Positions 17,339 through 26,767 of a DNA stretch of 64,000 nucleotides are shown one piece after another. The translations under genes were made by a program, and so were the position numbers. Within the stretch, counting starts at the first letter, position 1; every line of letters starts with the position of its first letter. The DNA comes from Rhodocyclaceae bacterium (GTDB taxonomy: Bacteria; Pseudomonadota; Gammaproteobacteria; Burkholderiales; Rhodocyclaceae). Location of the stretch: NCBI GenBank assembly GCA_026417115.1, contig JAOADW010000009.1:61190-125189 (forward strand), in the 5' to 3' direction. The notes under the pieces are model-generated. The model did not search any database, was not told the origin of the DNA, and saw only the letters and a list, made by a program, of their open reading frames with translations.

Positions 17339-18670
17339 TCAGTGTCGCAAAACATTTTGCCATATTTTGACGGAGGAAAGCAAAAAAGAGAGTTCCTCGT
17401 CCACGGGCTTTCCGTTGTCGATGCGCAACTGGCCCGCGACCCAGACATGACTGACGGCCTCGCGGCCGAGCACATGGACGAGATGCGAGGCGGGATCAAA
17501 GTAGGGAGCGTGCCACCAATCCGTCAAACGCACGGCGATCACGTCGGCCTCTTTGCCGACGACGAGCGAGCCGATGCGATCGTCGAGCGCGAGCGCGCGC
17601 GCACCGCCAAGAGTGGCCATCGCCAACACTTGATGCGCGGGCAACGCACTGGGATCTTCGCTGGCGACTTTGGCGAGCAAGGAGGCTGCGTGCATCTCGC
17701 GGAACAGATCGAGCCGGTTGTTGCTCGCGGCGCCATCACTGCCCAAGCAGACATTGACGCCCGCTTGGGCTAGCCGAGAGATCGGGGCGATGCCGCTGGC
17801 GAGTTTCATGTTCGAGGTGGGACAATGCGCGACATGACAGCGATTCTGCGCCAAAAGCTCGATTTCCGTTGCTTCGAGATGCACGGCATGGACGGCGAGC
17901 AGACGTGTATCGACGAGTCCGAGGCGTGCAAGCCGGGCGAGTGGCCGACAGCCATGGCGTTGTAGGCTTTCTTCGATTTCGTGGCGGGTTTCCTGCACGT
18001 GGACATGCACAGGCACATCCATTTCGGCGGCAAGCCATGCGATACGCTCGAAAACGGCGTCGGAGACGGTGTAGGGCGCATGGGGCGCAAGCGCGAAGGT
18101 CATCAGCGGCTCATCCCGCAAGGCATCGCGGGTGGCCAGGCCCTTGGCGAGATAGTCGTCGGCGTCATGCGCATATGCGCTCGGGAAGTCGATGACGGTG
18201 ATGCCGAGCACGGCGCGCATGCCTGCCGCTCGCACGGCCTCGGCGGCGTTCTCGGGAAAAAAATACATGTCGTTGAAACAGGTGATGCCGCCCTTGAGCA
18301 TTTCCCAACAGGCAAGCAGCGTGCCGTCATGGACGAAGCGTGGCGAGACGAAACGCTTTTCCGCTGGCCAGATGCGTTCGGTAAGCCAGGTCATCAGCGG
18401 CAGGTCATCGCCATAACCGCGCAAAAGGGACATTGCGGCATGGGTATGGGCGTTGACCAGCCCAGGCAGCAGCACGTGTTCGTCAAGTCCAAGGCGCGCT
18501 TTCGCTTGATAACGTTCCCTTGCTGCGCGCTGTGGAAGGATGTCGTGGATGCGCCCCTGATCGATCACGAGGCTATGGTCTTCGAGGACGACGCCGGTAG
18601 GCTCGATGGGGATGATCCAACGCGCATCGAGGATCAGGTCGACGGGGGATGGCAAGTTCTTCTCGTTCAT
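17339..18670 (-). CDS. mtaD: 5-methylthioadenosine/S-adenosylhomocysteine deaminase-like amidohydrolase
   Basis: 443 residues of the TRZ/ATZ amidohydrolase class. Metal ligands are visible in NAHTHAAM (His75, His77), in the VHVHVQET and AVHAVHL regions, and in the GSDGAASNN aspartate. The family deaminates S-adenosylhomocysteine, methylthioadenosine or adenosine. Its place near ubiG, a SAM-dependent methyltransferase, fits a role in recycling methylation by-products. The ATG at 18670 is preceded by GGAG at very short spacing; an in-frame ATG at 18685 is an alternative. The exact substrate cannot be fixed from sequence. Confidence 0.88.
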   Translation of the reverse strand: MNEKNLPSPVDLILDARWIIPIEPTGVVLEDHSLVIDQGRIHDILPQRAARERYQAKARLGLDEHVLLPGLVNAHTHAAMSLLRGYGDDLPLMTWLTERIWPAEKRFVSPRFVHDGTLLACWEMLKGGITCFNDMYFFPENAAEAVRAAGMRAVLGITVIDFPSAYAHDADDYLAKGLATRDALRDEPLMTFALAPHAPYTVSDAVFERIAWLAAEMDVPVHVHVQETRHEIEESLQRHGCRPLARLARLGLVDTRLLAVHAVHLEATEIELLAQNRCHVAHCPTSNMKLASGIAPISRLAQAGVNVCLGSDGAASNNRLDLFREMHAASLLAKVASEDPSALPAHQVLAMATLGGARALALDDRIGSLVVGKEADVIAVRLTDWWHAPYFDPASHLVHVLGREAVSHVWVAGQLRIDNGKPVDEELSFLLSSVKIWQNVLRH

Positions 18671-18794
18671 GGCTCCGAATAACATATCATGAAACCCCGA
18701 GCGGAAAAGAGGCGGGCGCACGGACGGCGAAAGAGTGGCTAAACGGCGCCGCAGAAACGGCGCGGAAGAAGGGGAAAGCGGCGCGGTGGGGGGA

Positions 18795-18803
18795 TGTTAG
18801 AAT
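18795..18803 (+). promoter_or_regulatory. Candidate extended -10 promoter of gyrA
   Basis: TGTTAGAATC is an extended -10 (TGN then TAGAAT) 36 nt before the gyrA ATG. No good -35 is present, which is usual for extended -10 promoters. The 169-nt mtaD-gyrA gap shows no other gene. Confidence 0.45.
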
Positions 18804-18839
18804 CCGGCGTTTCGATCACCCTTCGCCGGATGCGACTCG

Positions 18840-21383
18840 ATGACTGCCGCTTTCGCGAAAGAAACCCTACCGATCAGTCTCGAAGAAGAGATGCGCCGTT
18901 CCTATCTCGATTACGCGATGAGCGTGATCGTGGGGAGAGCGCTTCCCGATGCGCGCGATGGCCTGAAACCGGTACATCGCCGCGTGCTCTATGCGATGCA
19001 TGAACTGGGCAACGACTGGAACAAGCCCTACAAAAAGTCCGCCCGCGTGGTGGGCGACGTCATCGGTAAATACCATCCTCATGGCGACGCTGCCGTCTAT
19101 GACACGATCGTGCGTATGGCGCAGGATTTCTCGTTGCGTTACCCGTTGATCGACGGACAAGGGAATTTCGGCTCCATCGATGGGGACAACGCCGCCGCCA
19201 TGCGTTATACCGAAGTGCGCATGGCGCGCATCGGCCATGAGCTCCTTGCCGACATCGAGAAGGAAACCGTCGACTTCGGCCCCAATTACGATGGCTCCGA
19301 GCGTGAGCCCTTGGTCTTGCCGACGAGGATTCCCAACCTCCTGATCAATGGCGCGGCAGGCGTCGCCGTGGGCATGGCGACCAACATTCCGCCCCACAAC
19401 CTGGGGGAGATCGTCGATGCTTGCTTGGCCTTGCTCGAGAATCCGGAACTTTCCATCGAAGCGCTGCTTCGCTATGTGCCCGCGCCGGATTTCCCGACGG
19501 CGGGCTTGATCTATGGGCTTGCAGGCGTGCGCGAAGGTTACCTGACTGGCCGCGGCCGCGTCGTCATGCGCGCGCGTACGCATATCGAGGAACTCGACAA
19601 AGGCGGACGCCATGCGATCGTCGTCGATGAGCTGCCTTATCAGGTCAATAAGAAAACCCTCCAGGAAAAGATCGCCGAGCTCGTCAAAGAGGGCAAGCTC
19701 GATGGCATCGCTCACATCCAGGACGAGTCGGACAAATCGGGCATGCGCTTGGTGATCGAACTCAAGAAAGGCGAATTGCCCGAGGTCGTGCTCAACAATC
19801 TGTTCAAGCAGACGCAGCTGCAAGAGACTTTCGGCATGAACCTGGTCGCGCTCGTCGATGGCCGTCCTCAGCTGCTCAATCTCAAGCAATTGATTGCGTG
19901 CTTCCTCGAGCATCGGCGCGAGGTCGTCACGCGCCGGACCGTTTTCGAACTCAGAAAGGCGCGCGAGCGCGGGCATGTGCTCGAAGGTCTGGCGGTGGCT
20001 TTGTCCAATGTCGATGCGATGATCGCGCTGATCAAGGCGGCGGCCACGCCTCAAGAGGCGAAGCGCGCATTATTGGCGCGCGCGTGGCCATCCGCGCTGG
20101 TCGCCGAGATGCTGGCGCGCGCCGGCGCCGAGGCGGTGCGGCCAGAAACCGCCTCCACGGAAGAAGGCCTCACGGGCGAGGGTTACCGTCTGTCTGAAAC
20201 CCAGGCGCAAGCGATCCTCGATCTTCGCCTGCAAAGGCTCACCGCACTCGAACAAGACAAGATCGTCGCCGAGTATCGCGACACCGTCGAAGAGATCCTC
20301 GATTTGCTCGACATTCTCAGCAATCCTTCCCGCATCACCGAGATCATCGCCCAAGAGCTACGCGCCATCAAGGATCAGTATGGCGACGCCCGGCGCTCGG
20401 AAATCGTCATGGAAAATGCCGAGATCGACATCGAGGACTTGATCCCGCGGGAGGACGTCGTCGTGACCTTGTCCCATGGCGGCTATGTCAAACGCCAGTC
20501 GCTTGCCGATTACCGCACCCAGAAGCGGGGCGGACGCGGAAAGAAAGCTGCCGAAATCAAGGAAGACGATTTCGTCGAGCGCCTTTTCATCGCCAATACG
20601 CATGATTATTTGCTGTGTTTTTCCAATCGTGGCCGCGTCTATTGGCTCAAGGTCTATGAAGCGCCCGAGGGCACACGCACAAGCCGCGGCAAGCCGATCA
20701 TCAACCTCTTCCCGCTCGAAGAGGGCGAAAAGATCACCGCCGTCTTGGCGACGGCGAGCTTCGACGAGAATCACTTCGTCTTCATGGCCACTGCCCTGGG
20801 TACGGTCAAAAAGACGCCGCTGACGGAATTCGCCAATCCTCGCAAAGCCGGCATCATTGCGGCGAGCCTCGATGAGGGGGATTATCTGATCGGCGCGGCG
20901 ATCACCGATGGCCGTTGCGACGTGATGCTTTTTTCCGACGCGGGGAAGGCCGTGCGTTTCAGCGAAGACGAAGTGCGCCCAATGGGGCGGGTCGCACGCG
21001 GGGTGCGTGGCATGCAGCTCGATCCCGGTCAGCGCGTGATTGCGATGCTGGTCGCCGAAGGTGAGGACTGGGAGGTGCTCACGGCCACCGAGAATGGTTA
21101 TGGCAAACGCACGCCGATTTCTGAGTACACACGCCATGGGCGCGGCACCAAGGGTATGATCGCCATCCAAACCAGCGAACGCAATGGCGCATTGATCGGC
21201 GCCGTTTTGGTCAAGGAGGAAGACGAGATCATGCTGATTTCGACGAACGGCGTCTTGATTCGCAGCCGCGTCGATCAGGTGCGCGAGACCGGCCGCTCGG
21301 CCCAAGGCGTGCGCTTGATCCAGCTCGACGAGGGCACCCGGCTCGCCGGCGTGGAAAAGGTCATCGAAACCGAAGAGGAGTGA
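18840..21383 (+). CDS. gyrA: DNA gyrase subunit A
   Basis: 847 residues. The breakage-reunion domain carries the catalytic Tyr in RYTEVRM, and the C-terminal beta-pinwheel has the GyrA box QKRGGRG, which marks gyrase rather than topoisomerase IV. In the quinolone-resistance region the sequence is [10 protein letters not shown], so the E. coli Ser83 position is Ala84 here while Asp87 is kept (Asp88). It introduces negative supercoils together with GyrB. It heads a long rightward run; serC follows after 6 nt. Confidence 0.98.
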   Translation: MTAAFAKETLPISLEEEMRRSYLDYAMSVIVGRALPDARDGLKPVHRRVLYAMHELGNDWNKPYKKSARVVGDVIGKYHPHGDAAVYDTIVRMAQDFSLRYPLIDGQGNFGSIDGDNAAAMRYTEVRMARIGHELLADIEKETVDFGPNYDGSEREPLVLPTRIPNLLINGAAGVAVGMATNIPPHNLGEIVDACLALLENPELSIEALLRYVPAPDFPTAGLIYGLAGVREGYLTGRGRVVMRARTHIEELDKGGRHAIVVDELPYQVNKKTLQEKIAELVKEGKLDGIAHIQDESDKSGMRLVIELKKGELPEVVLNNLFKQTQLQETFGMNLVALVDGRPQLLNLKQLIACFLEHRREVVTRRTVFELRKARERGHVLEGLAVALSNVDAMIALIKAAATPQEAKRALLARAWPSALVAEMLARAGAEAVRPETASTEEGLTGEGYRLSETQAQAILDLRLQRLTALEQDKIVAEYRDTVEEILDLLDILSNPSRITEIIAQELRAIKDQYGDARRSEIVMENAEIDIEDLIPREDVVVTLSHGGYVKRQSLADYRTQKRGGRGKKAAEIKEDDFVERLFIANTHDYLLCFSNRGRVYWLKVYEAPEGTRTSRGKPIINLFPLEEGEKITAVLATASFDENHFVFMATALGTVKKTPLTEFANPRKAGIIAASLDEGDYLIGAAITDGRCDVMLFSDAGKAVRFSEDEVRPMGRVARGVRGMQLDPGQRVIAMLVAEGEDWEVLTATENGYGKRTPISEYTRHGRGTKGMIAIQTSERNGALIGAVLVKEEDEIMLISTNGVLIRSRVDQVRETGRSAQGVRLIQLDEGTRLAGVEKVIETEEE

Positions 21384-21389
21384 AGAATC

Positions 21390-22472
21390 ATGTCCCGTGT
21401 CTTCAATTTCAGCGCCGGGCCTGCGTGCTTGCCGGAAGAAGTGCTGCGGCAGGCGGCGGAAGAGATGCTCGATTGGCATGGCTCTGGTCAATCGGTGATG
21501 GAGATGAGCCATCGCGGTAAAGAGTTCATCTCCATCGCCCAACAAGCAGAGGCCGATCTGCGCGACTTACTGGGCATCCCGGCGCACTACAAGGTGCTTT
21601 TCTTGCAGGGCGGCGCGTCATTGCAGTTCGAGATGGTGCCGATCAACCTCTTGCGCGGCAAACCCATCGCTGACTATGTCAATACCGGCGAGTGGTCGAA
21701 AAAAGCGATCAAAGCAGCGAAGAATTTCTGCCATGTCAAGGTCGTCGCTTCTAGCGAGGACAAGAATTTCACTTATGTGCCGGATGTTGCGACATGGCAG
21801 CTGACTGCTGGCGCCGCCTATGTCCATTACACGGCCAACGAAACCATCGGCGGCGTGGAGTTCGATTTCATCCCCGAGACCGGTGACGTTCCACTCGTCT
21901 GCGACATGTCCTCGAACATCCTCTCGCGACCGATCGACGTTGCCAAGTTTGGCCTCATCTATGCGGGCGCACAAAAGAACATCGGTCCTGCCGGGCTGAC
22001 GATCGTCATCGTGCGCGAAGATCTCGTCGGTCAGGCGCAGCCCAAGCCGCCAGCGATGCTCGATTACAAGACGCACGTCGATGCCGAGTCGATGTACAAC
22101 ACGCCGCCGACTTATGCGATCTACATCGCTGGCCTGGTGTTCCAATGGCTCAAGCGCCAAGGCGGTGTGGCGGCGATCGAGGCAAAGAACGTGGCCAAGG
22201 CCCAGATGCTCTACGATTATCTCGACTCTACCGACTTCTACCGCAACCCGGTGGAAAAGCGTTTCCGCTCGCGCATGAACGTTCCCTTCACGTTGGCCGA
22301 TCCGGCGCTCGACGAGGAGTTTCTCAAAGGCGCCAAGGCGCGTGGACTCGTGCAGCTCAAAGGGCATCGTTCCGTCGGCGGCATGCGTGCGTCGATCTAT
22401 AACGCGATGCCGATCGAGGGGGTGGCTGCCCTCATCGATTACATGAAAGATTTCGAACGGCAAAAGGGATGA
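21390..22472 (+). CDS. serC: Phosphoserine aminotransferase
   Basis: 360 residues, a PLP enzyme of fold type I. It converts 3-phosphohydroxypyruvate to phosphoserine, and can act on 3-hydroxy-4-phosphobutanoate in vitamin B6 synthesis. Markers are the opening [26 protein letters not shown], and the PLP lysine K196 in [19 protein letters not shown]-type ribosome binding site inside the gyrA end precedes it. It is followed directly by serA, giving two steps of serine synthesis next to each other. Confidence 0.98.
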   Translation: MSRVFNFSAGPACLPEEVLRQAAEEMLDWHGSGQSVMEMSHRGKEFISIAQQAEADLRDLLGIPAHYKVLFLQGGASLQFEMVPINLLRGKPIADYVNTGEWSKKAIKAAKNFCHVKVVASSEDKNFTYVPDVATWQLTAGAAYVHYTANETIGGVEFDFIPETGDVPLVCDMSSNILSRPIDVAKFGLIYAGAQKNIGPAGLTIVIVREDLVGQAQPKPPAMLDYKTHVDAESMYNTPPTYAIYIAGLVFQWLKRQGGVAAIEAKNVAKAQMLYDYLDSTDFYRNPVEKRFRSRMNVPFTLADPALDEEFLKGAKARGLVQLKGHRSVGGMRASIYNAMPIEGVAALIDYMKDFERQKG

Positions 22473-22475
22473 GCC

Positions 22476-23666
22476 ATGGGTGCGCTCTATCGCGTGTTGG
22501 TCCTCAACAACATTGCCGCCAAAGGGCTCGCACGTTTGCCGGCCGAGCGTTTCCACTGCGCCAAGGAGCTTGCGGAGCCCGATGCGATCCTCGTGCGTTC
22601 GGCCGACCTCCACAGCATGGAAATTCCGCATACGGTGCTTGCAATCGGGCGCGCGGGTTCGGGCACGAACAACATTCCCGTTGCCGAGATGAGTCGCCGT
22701 GGCGTGCCGGTGTTCAATGCCCCGGGCGCCAACGCCAATGCCGTCAAGGAGCTGGTGATCGCCGGCATGTTGATGGCTGCGCGCAACCTCCCGGCCGCGA
22801 TGCGCTTCGTCGCCAGTCTCGATGCGCTCGACCCTGCCATGGAGGAAAAGATCGAAGCGGGCAAGAAACATTTTGCCGGCTATGAGCTTGCGGGACACAC
22901 CTTGGGCGTTGTCGGGTTGGGCAAGATCGGCTGCTTGGTGGCCGATGCGGCGATTCGGCTGGGCATGCAGGTGATCGGTTTTGACCCGGAAATCACGGTC
23001 GATGCGGCGTGGAGTCTGCCTTCCCAGGTCAGACGGGCGAGTTCGCTGACAGAGGTGATGAAAAGCGCCCATTTCGTCACCCTCCACGTGCCGCTGGTCG
23101 AATCCACGCGCCAGATGATCGATGCTTCTGTGCTCGCTCATGCGCGTCAGGGCGCGGTCTTGCTCAATTTCTCGCGCGCGGGCGTGGTCGCCGAGCACGA
23201 TGTGTTGGCCGCGCTCGAGGCGAAGAAGCTCGCCTACTACGTTTGTGATTTTCCTGCGCCGGCCATTCATGGCCATGCGCAGGTAATCGCCTTGCCCCAC
23301 CTCGGCGCCTCGACTCGCGAGGCGGAGGAAAATTGCGCGATCATGGTCGCCGAGCAACTGCGCGACTATCTGCTCGACGGCAACATCGTCAATGCAGTCA
23401 ATTTCCCCAACGTCGTGATGGCGCGTGAATCGCCTTATCGTTTGGCGATCGCCAACGCCAATGTGCCGAATATGGTGGGCCAAATCACGGCCGTCTTGGC
23501 CGCGGCGGGGCTCAACATCCACAACATGATGAACAAATCGAAGAAGGAGCTTGCTTACACCCTCGTCGATGTGGATAGCCCCATTCCGACGGAGACCCTC
23601 GCGGCAATCGAAAAGATCGAGGGCGTTTTGTCGATGCGCTACATTCCCGTCGCGGCAGGACAATGA
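22476..23666 (+). CDS. serA: D-3-phosphoglycerate dehydrogenase (short form with ACT domain)
   Basis: 396 residues. This is the first committed step of serine synthesis. It has a D-2-hydroxyacid dehydrogenase fold with NAD motif GLGKIGCLVADAA, the conserved region HVPLVESTRQMI, and the catalytic-His region LPHLGASTREAEENCA. The last ~70 residues form an ACT domain (NVPNMVGQITAVLAAAGLNI), the usual serine feedback site. It lies three nt after serC and overlaps pheA by ATGA. Confidence 0.96.
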   Translation: MGALYRVLVLNNIAAKGLARLPAERFHCAKELAEPDAILVRSADLHSMEIPHTVLAIGRAGSGTNNIPVAEMSRRGVPVFNAPGANANAVKELVIAGMLMAARNLPAAMRFVASLDALDPAMEEKIEAGKKHFAGYELAGHTLGVVGLGKIGCLVADAAIRLGMQVIGFDPEITVDAAWSLPSQVRRASSLTEVMKSAHFVTLHVPLVESTRQMIDASVLAHARQGAVLLNFSRAGVVAEHDVLAALEAKKLAYYVCDFPAPAIHGHAQVIALPHLGASTREAEENCAIMVAEQLRDYLLDGNIVNAVNFPNVVMARESPYRLAIANANVPNMVGQITAVLAAAGLNIHNMMNKSKKELAYTLVDVDSPIPTETLAAIEKIEGVLSMRYIPVAAGQ

Positions 23667-24763
23667 CGAGAGCGCACGAACAGGCCTGCGAAGACGAGCT
23701 CATCCGGCTGCGCCAGCGCATCGATGCAGTCGATGGCGAAATCCTGCGTTTGCTGTCGGAACGAGGCAAGATCGCGCAGCGAATCGGCGAGATCAAGCAG
23801 GGCAATCTCTATCGTCCGGAGCGCGAGGCGCAAGTTTTGCGCCGCATCGCGGCGATGAACGCCGGCCCCTTGCCGGAAGCGGCGGTGCGCACGATCTTTC
23901 GCGAAATCATGTCGGCATGCTTGGCGCTCGAACAGCCATTACGCATTGCTTATTTCGGCCCAGCGGGCACATTCACCGAGAGCGCGGCCAAGAAGCATTT
24001 CGGTTCGGCGCCGGAGTTTTTCCCTTATCTCACCATCGATGAGGTCTTTCGCGCCGTCGAGGCGAACGAGGCCGACTATGGGGTTGCGCCGATCGAAAAT
24101 TCGAGCGAGGGCTCGGTGGGCCGCACGCTGGATCTGTTGTTGCAAACCCCTCTCAAGATTTGCGGCGAGATCAATCTGCGCATCCATCAGAATCTGATGT
24201 CGAAGGCGGAGTCGCTGGCCGCGCTCACGCGCTTGTATTCGCATGCGCAATCGCTCGCCCAGTGCCATGAATGGCTCAATAGAAACCTGCCGCATTTGCC
24301 GCGCGTGCCCGTTGCGAGCAACGCCGAGGCCGCGCGCCTGGCCGCCGAGGATGCGACTGCCTGCGCGATCGCGGGCGAGGCGGCTGCGCGTCTTTATGAC
24401 CTCAACATCCTTGCTGCGAACATCGAAGACGACCCCGCCAACACGACGCGTTTCGTGGTCTTGGCCACGCATGACGCCGGCCCGTCGGGCAATGACAAAA
24501 CTTCCTTCGTCTGCTCGGCGCAGAATCGTCCTGGCGCGGTGCATGACCTCCTAGCGCCGCTCAAGGAACATGGCGTGTCGATGACGCGCTTCGAGTCACG
24601 ACCTGCGCGCGGCTTTGGCGGCAGCCGCTGGGAATATGTTTTTTTCATCGACGTCGAGGGGCACCGCACCGATGCAAAGGTGATGGCGGCGCTCGAAGGC
24701 ATGAAACCCTGCGTCGGCTTCCTCAAGGAGCTCGGCTCTTATCCCAAGGCGATCAACGATTGA
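23663..24763 (+). CDS. pheA: Bifunctional chorismate mutase/prephenate dehydratase (P-protein)
   Basis: 366 residues: an AroQ chorismate mutase domain (about 10-90, LRQRIDAVDGEILRLLSERG), a prephenate dehydratase domain (about 93-275, YFGPAGTFTESAA, ENSSEGSVGRTLDLL, and the TRF motif in NTTRFVVL), and a C-terminal regulatory ACT domain (SFVCSAQNRPGAV, with FESRP, the phenylalanine-binding motif). It turns chorismate into phenylpyruvate. It overlaps serA by four bases, so the two are probably coupled in translation. Confidence 0.97.
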   Translation: MTRAHEQACEDELIRLRQRIDAVDGEILRLLSERGKIAQRIGEIKQGNLYRPEREAQVLRRIAAMNAGPLPEAAVRTIFREIMSACLALEQPLRIAYFGPAGTFTESAAKKHFGSAPEFFPYLTIDEVFRAVEANEADYGVAPIENSSEGSVGRTLDLLLQTPLKICGEINLRIHQNLMSKAESLAALTRLYSHAQSLAQCHEWLNRNLPHLPRVPVASNAEAARLAAEDATACAIAGEAAARLYDLNILAANIEDDPANTTRFVVLATHDAGPSGNDKTSFVCSAQNRPGAVHDLLAPLKEHGVSMTRFESRPARGFGGSRWEYVFFIDVEGHRTDAKVMAALEGMKPCVGFLKELGSYPKAIND

Positions 24764-24773
24764 GGCGAAAGCG

Positions 24774-25865
24774 ATGAGCATCGCAGAACACGCTCTTCCT
24801 TATGTGCGCGCGATTTCCCCTTACGTGCCGGGCAAACCGATCGGCGCGTTGGCGCGCGAATTCGGCCTCGAAGAGAGCGAAATCGTGAAGCTCGCTTCGA
24901 ACGAAAACCCGCATGGCATGAGCCCGAAGGCGCGCGCCGCTGTGGCGGCGGCTCTTCAAGAGGCCTATCGTTATCCCGATCCTTTCGAGCTCGTCGCGAA
25001 GCTCGCCAGGCTGCACGGCGTCGCTGCGAATCAAATCGTGCTCGGCAACGGTTCCAACGACGTCTTGGACATCGCCGCGCGCGTGTTTCTCGCGCCAGGG
25101 CGCTCTGCCGTGATCTCGCAATATGCATTCGCAGTCTATCCGATCGCGACCCAGACCTGCGGCGCCGAGACGATCGTCGCATCGGCCCATCATTATGGGC
25201 ATGATTTGGCCGCGATGCGCGCTGCGCTGCGCAGCGATGTGCGCATGATTTGGATCGCCAACCCGAACAATCCGACCGGCACGTTTTTGCCTTTCGCCGC
25301 CATCTATGATTTCCTAAAGACATTGCCGCGCGATGTCGCCGTCGTGCTCGATCAGGCTTACGACGAATATCTGGCGCCTGAGGAACGCGTCGAGACAAGC
25401 GCGTGGATCGCCGAATTCCCGCATCTCATCATTACACGCACGTTTTCGAAAATCCATGGCTTGGCAGGGTTGCGCGTGGGCTATGCAGTGGCCTCCGCAG
25501 ACGTCGCCGATCTGATGAATCGCGTGCGCCAACCTTTCAATGTCAATAACTTGGCGATCGTCGCTGCACTGGCGGCGTGCGAAGATCATGCCTTTCTCGC
25601 CGAAAGCTATTTGGCGAACCGGCAGGGCATGCAACAAATCATTGCTGGCCTCAAACGCCTGGGGCTCGAACACATTCCCTCCCATGGCAATTTCGTGACT
25701 TTTGCCGTCCCTGATGGAGCCCGCGTCAACCAGCGCCTGTTGCGCCAGGGGGTGATCGTGCGGCCGCTCGCAGGCTATGGCCTGCCCAATCATCTGCGCG
25801 TGACGATCGGCACGGAACGCGAGAACGCGCGATTCTTGGCGGCGCTCGAAGAGGCCATCCGATGA
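24774..25865 (+). CDS. hisC: Histidinol-phosphate/aromatic aminotransferase (HisC2 type)
   Basis: 363 residues, PLP fold type I. Visible are the substrate-phosphate region SNENPHG, the aspartate in VLDQAYDEY, and the PLP lysine K226 in TRTFSKIHGLAGLRVGYA. The position between pheA and tyrA is typical of a second HisC copy that transaminates phenylpyruvate and hydroxyphenylpyruvate. Whether it also serves histidine synthesis cannot be decided without the rest of the genome. A GAGGCGAAAG ribosome binding site lies before the start; its stop overlaps tyrA. Confidence 0.93.
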   Translation: MSIAEHALPYVRAISPYVPGKPIGALAREFGLEESEIVKLASNENPHGMSPKARAAVAAALQEAYRYPDPFELVAKLARLHGVAANQIVLGNGSNDVLDIAARVFLAPGRSAVISQYAFAVYPIATQTCGAETIVASAHHYGHDLAAMRAALRSDVRMIWIANPNNPTGTFLPFAAIYDFLKTLPRDVAVVLDQAYDEYLAPEERVETSAWIAEFPHLIITRTFSKIHGLAGLRVGYAVASADVADLMNRVRQPFNVNNLAIVAALAACEDHAFLAESYLANRQGMQQIIAGLKRLGLEHIPSHGNFVTFAVPDGARVNQRLLRQGVIVRPLAGYGLPNHLRVTIGTERENARFLAALEEAIR

Positions 25866-26767
25866 AGCCGGCGTCGAGCAAAGTGGTCATCGTGGGCGTC
25901 GGGCTGATCGGCGGCTCGTTCGCGCTCGCGGCGAAGGCTGCGCTCGCCCAGCAAGCCAATGCGCCGCACGTGCGCTTCGTCGGCATGGGGCGCACGCAAA
26001 CCGCACTCGATGAAGCCTTGCGCCTGGGCGTGATCGATGAGATCGGACGCGACTGGCCTTCCGCCCTCCGGGATGCCGACCTCGTACTCATCGCCACTCC
26101 CGTCGGGCAGATGCCATCGGTATTCGCGGCCGTCGCCCCCCATCTTGCCGCTTCGACCCTGATCACCGACGGCGGCAGCACCAAGTGCGACGTCATCGCT
26201 GCAGCGCGCATGCATTTGGGCGCGAAATGCGCGCAGTTCATACCCGCCCATCCGATTGCAGGCGCCGAAAAAAGCGGTGCAGCCGCAGCGCGCAGCGACC
26301 TCTTTCAAGGCCGCCGCGTCGTGCTGACGCCCTTGCCCGAAAACCGCGCCGAAGATGTCGAACGCATACGCACCGTGTGGCGCTTCTGCGGCGCGGAAGT
26401 CGATGTCATGTCTGCTGAGGAACATGACCGTATCTTCGCTGCCGTCAGTCATTTGCCGCATCTTCTCGCCTATGCGCTCGTCCATGAGCTCGCCCATCGC
26501 GACAATGCAGAGCAATTGTTCGGCTTTGCCGCAGGCGGCTTTCGCGACTTCACGCGCATCGCCAGCAGCCATCCCGAGATGTGGCGCGACATTTGCCTTG
26601 CCAACCGGCGCGCGCTGATGCAGGAGCTCGACGCCTATATGGTGGAGCTCATGAGAACGCGGGCGCTCTTGGCCAGCCGCGATGCGGAGGGGCTGATGTC
26701 GATGTTTGCAGCAGCGCGTGCGCGCCGCGAGGCTTGGCTGTCAGCCCAAAAAGGAGGCGCGGAGTGA
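25862..26767 (+). CDS. tyrA: Prephenate/arogenate dehydrogenase
   Basis: 301 residues. An N-terminal NAD(P)-binding fold ([19 protein letters not shown]) is followed by the TyrA catalytic helical domain with [14 protein letters not shown] and [15 protein letters not shown]. It oxidatively decarboxylates prephenate to hydroxyphenylpyruvate. There is no fused chorismate mutase and no obvious ACT domain. It overlaps hisC upstream (ATGA) and aroA-cmk downstream (GTGA). Confidence 0.96.
   Translation: MKPASSKVVIVGVGLIGGSFALAAKAALAQQANAPHVRFVGMGRTQTALDEALRLGVIDEIGRDWPSALRDADLVLIATPVGQMPSVFAAVAPHLAASTLITDGGSTKCDVIAAARMHLGAKCAQFIPAHPIAGAEKSGAAAARSDLFQGRRVVLTPLPENRAEDVERIRTVWRFCGAEVDVMSAEEHDRIFAAVSHLPHLLAYALVHELAHRDNAEQLFGFAAGGFRDFTRIASSHPEMWRDICLANRRALMQELDAYMVELMRTRALLASRDAEGLMSMFAAARARREAWLSAQKGGAE

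Noticed and set aside
21618..23663. 681-codon open frame on the minus strand opposite serC-serA
   Set aside because: It is the antisense shadow of two clear genes in GC-rich, codon-biased DNA; the translation has no recognisable domain and is rich in His/Asp/Arg, typical of such shadows.
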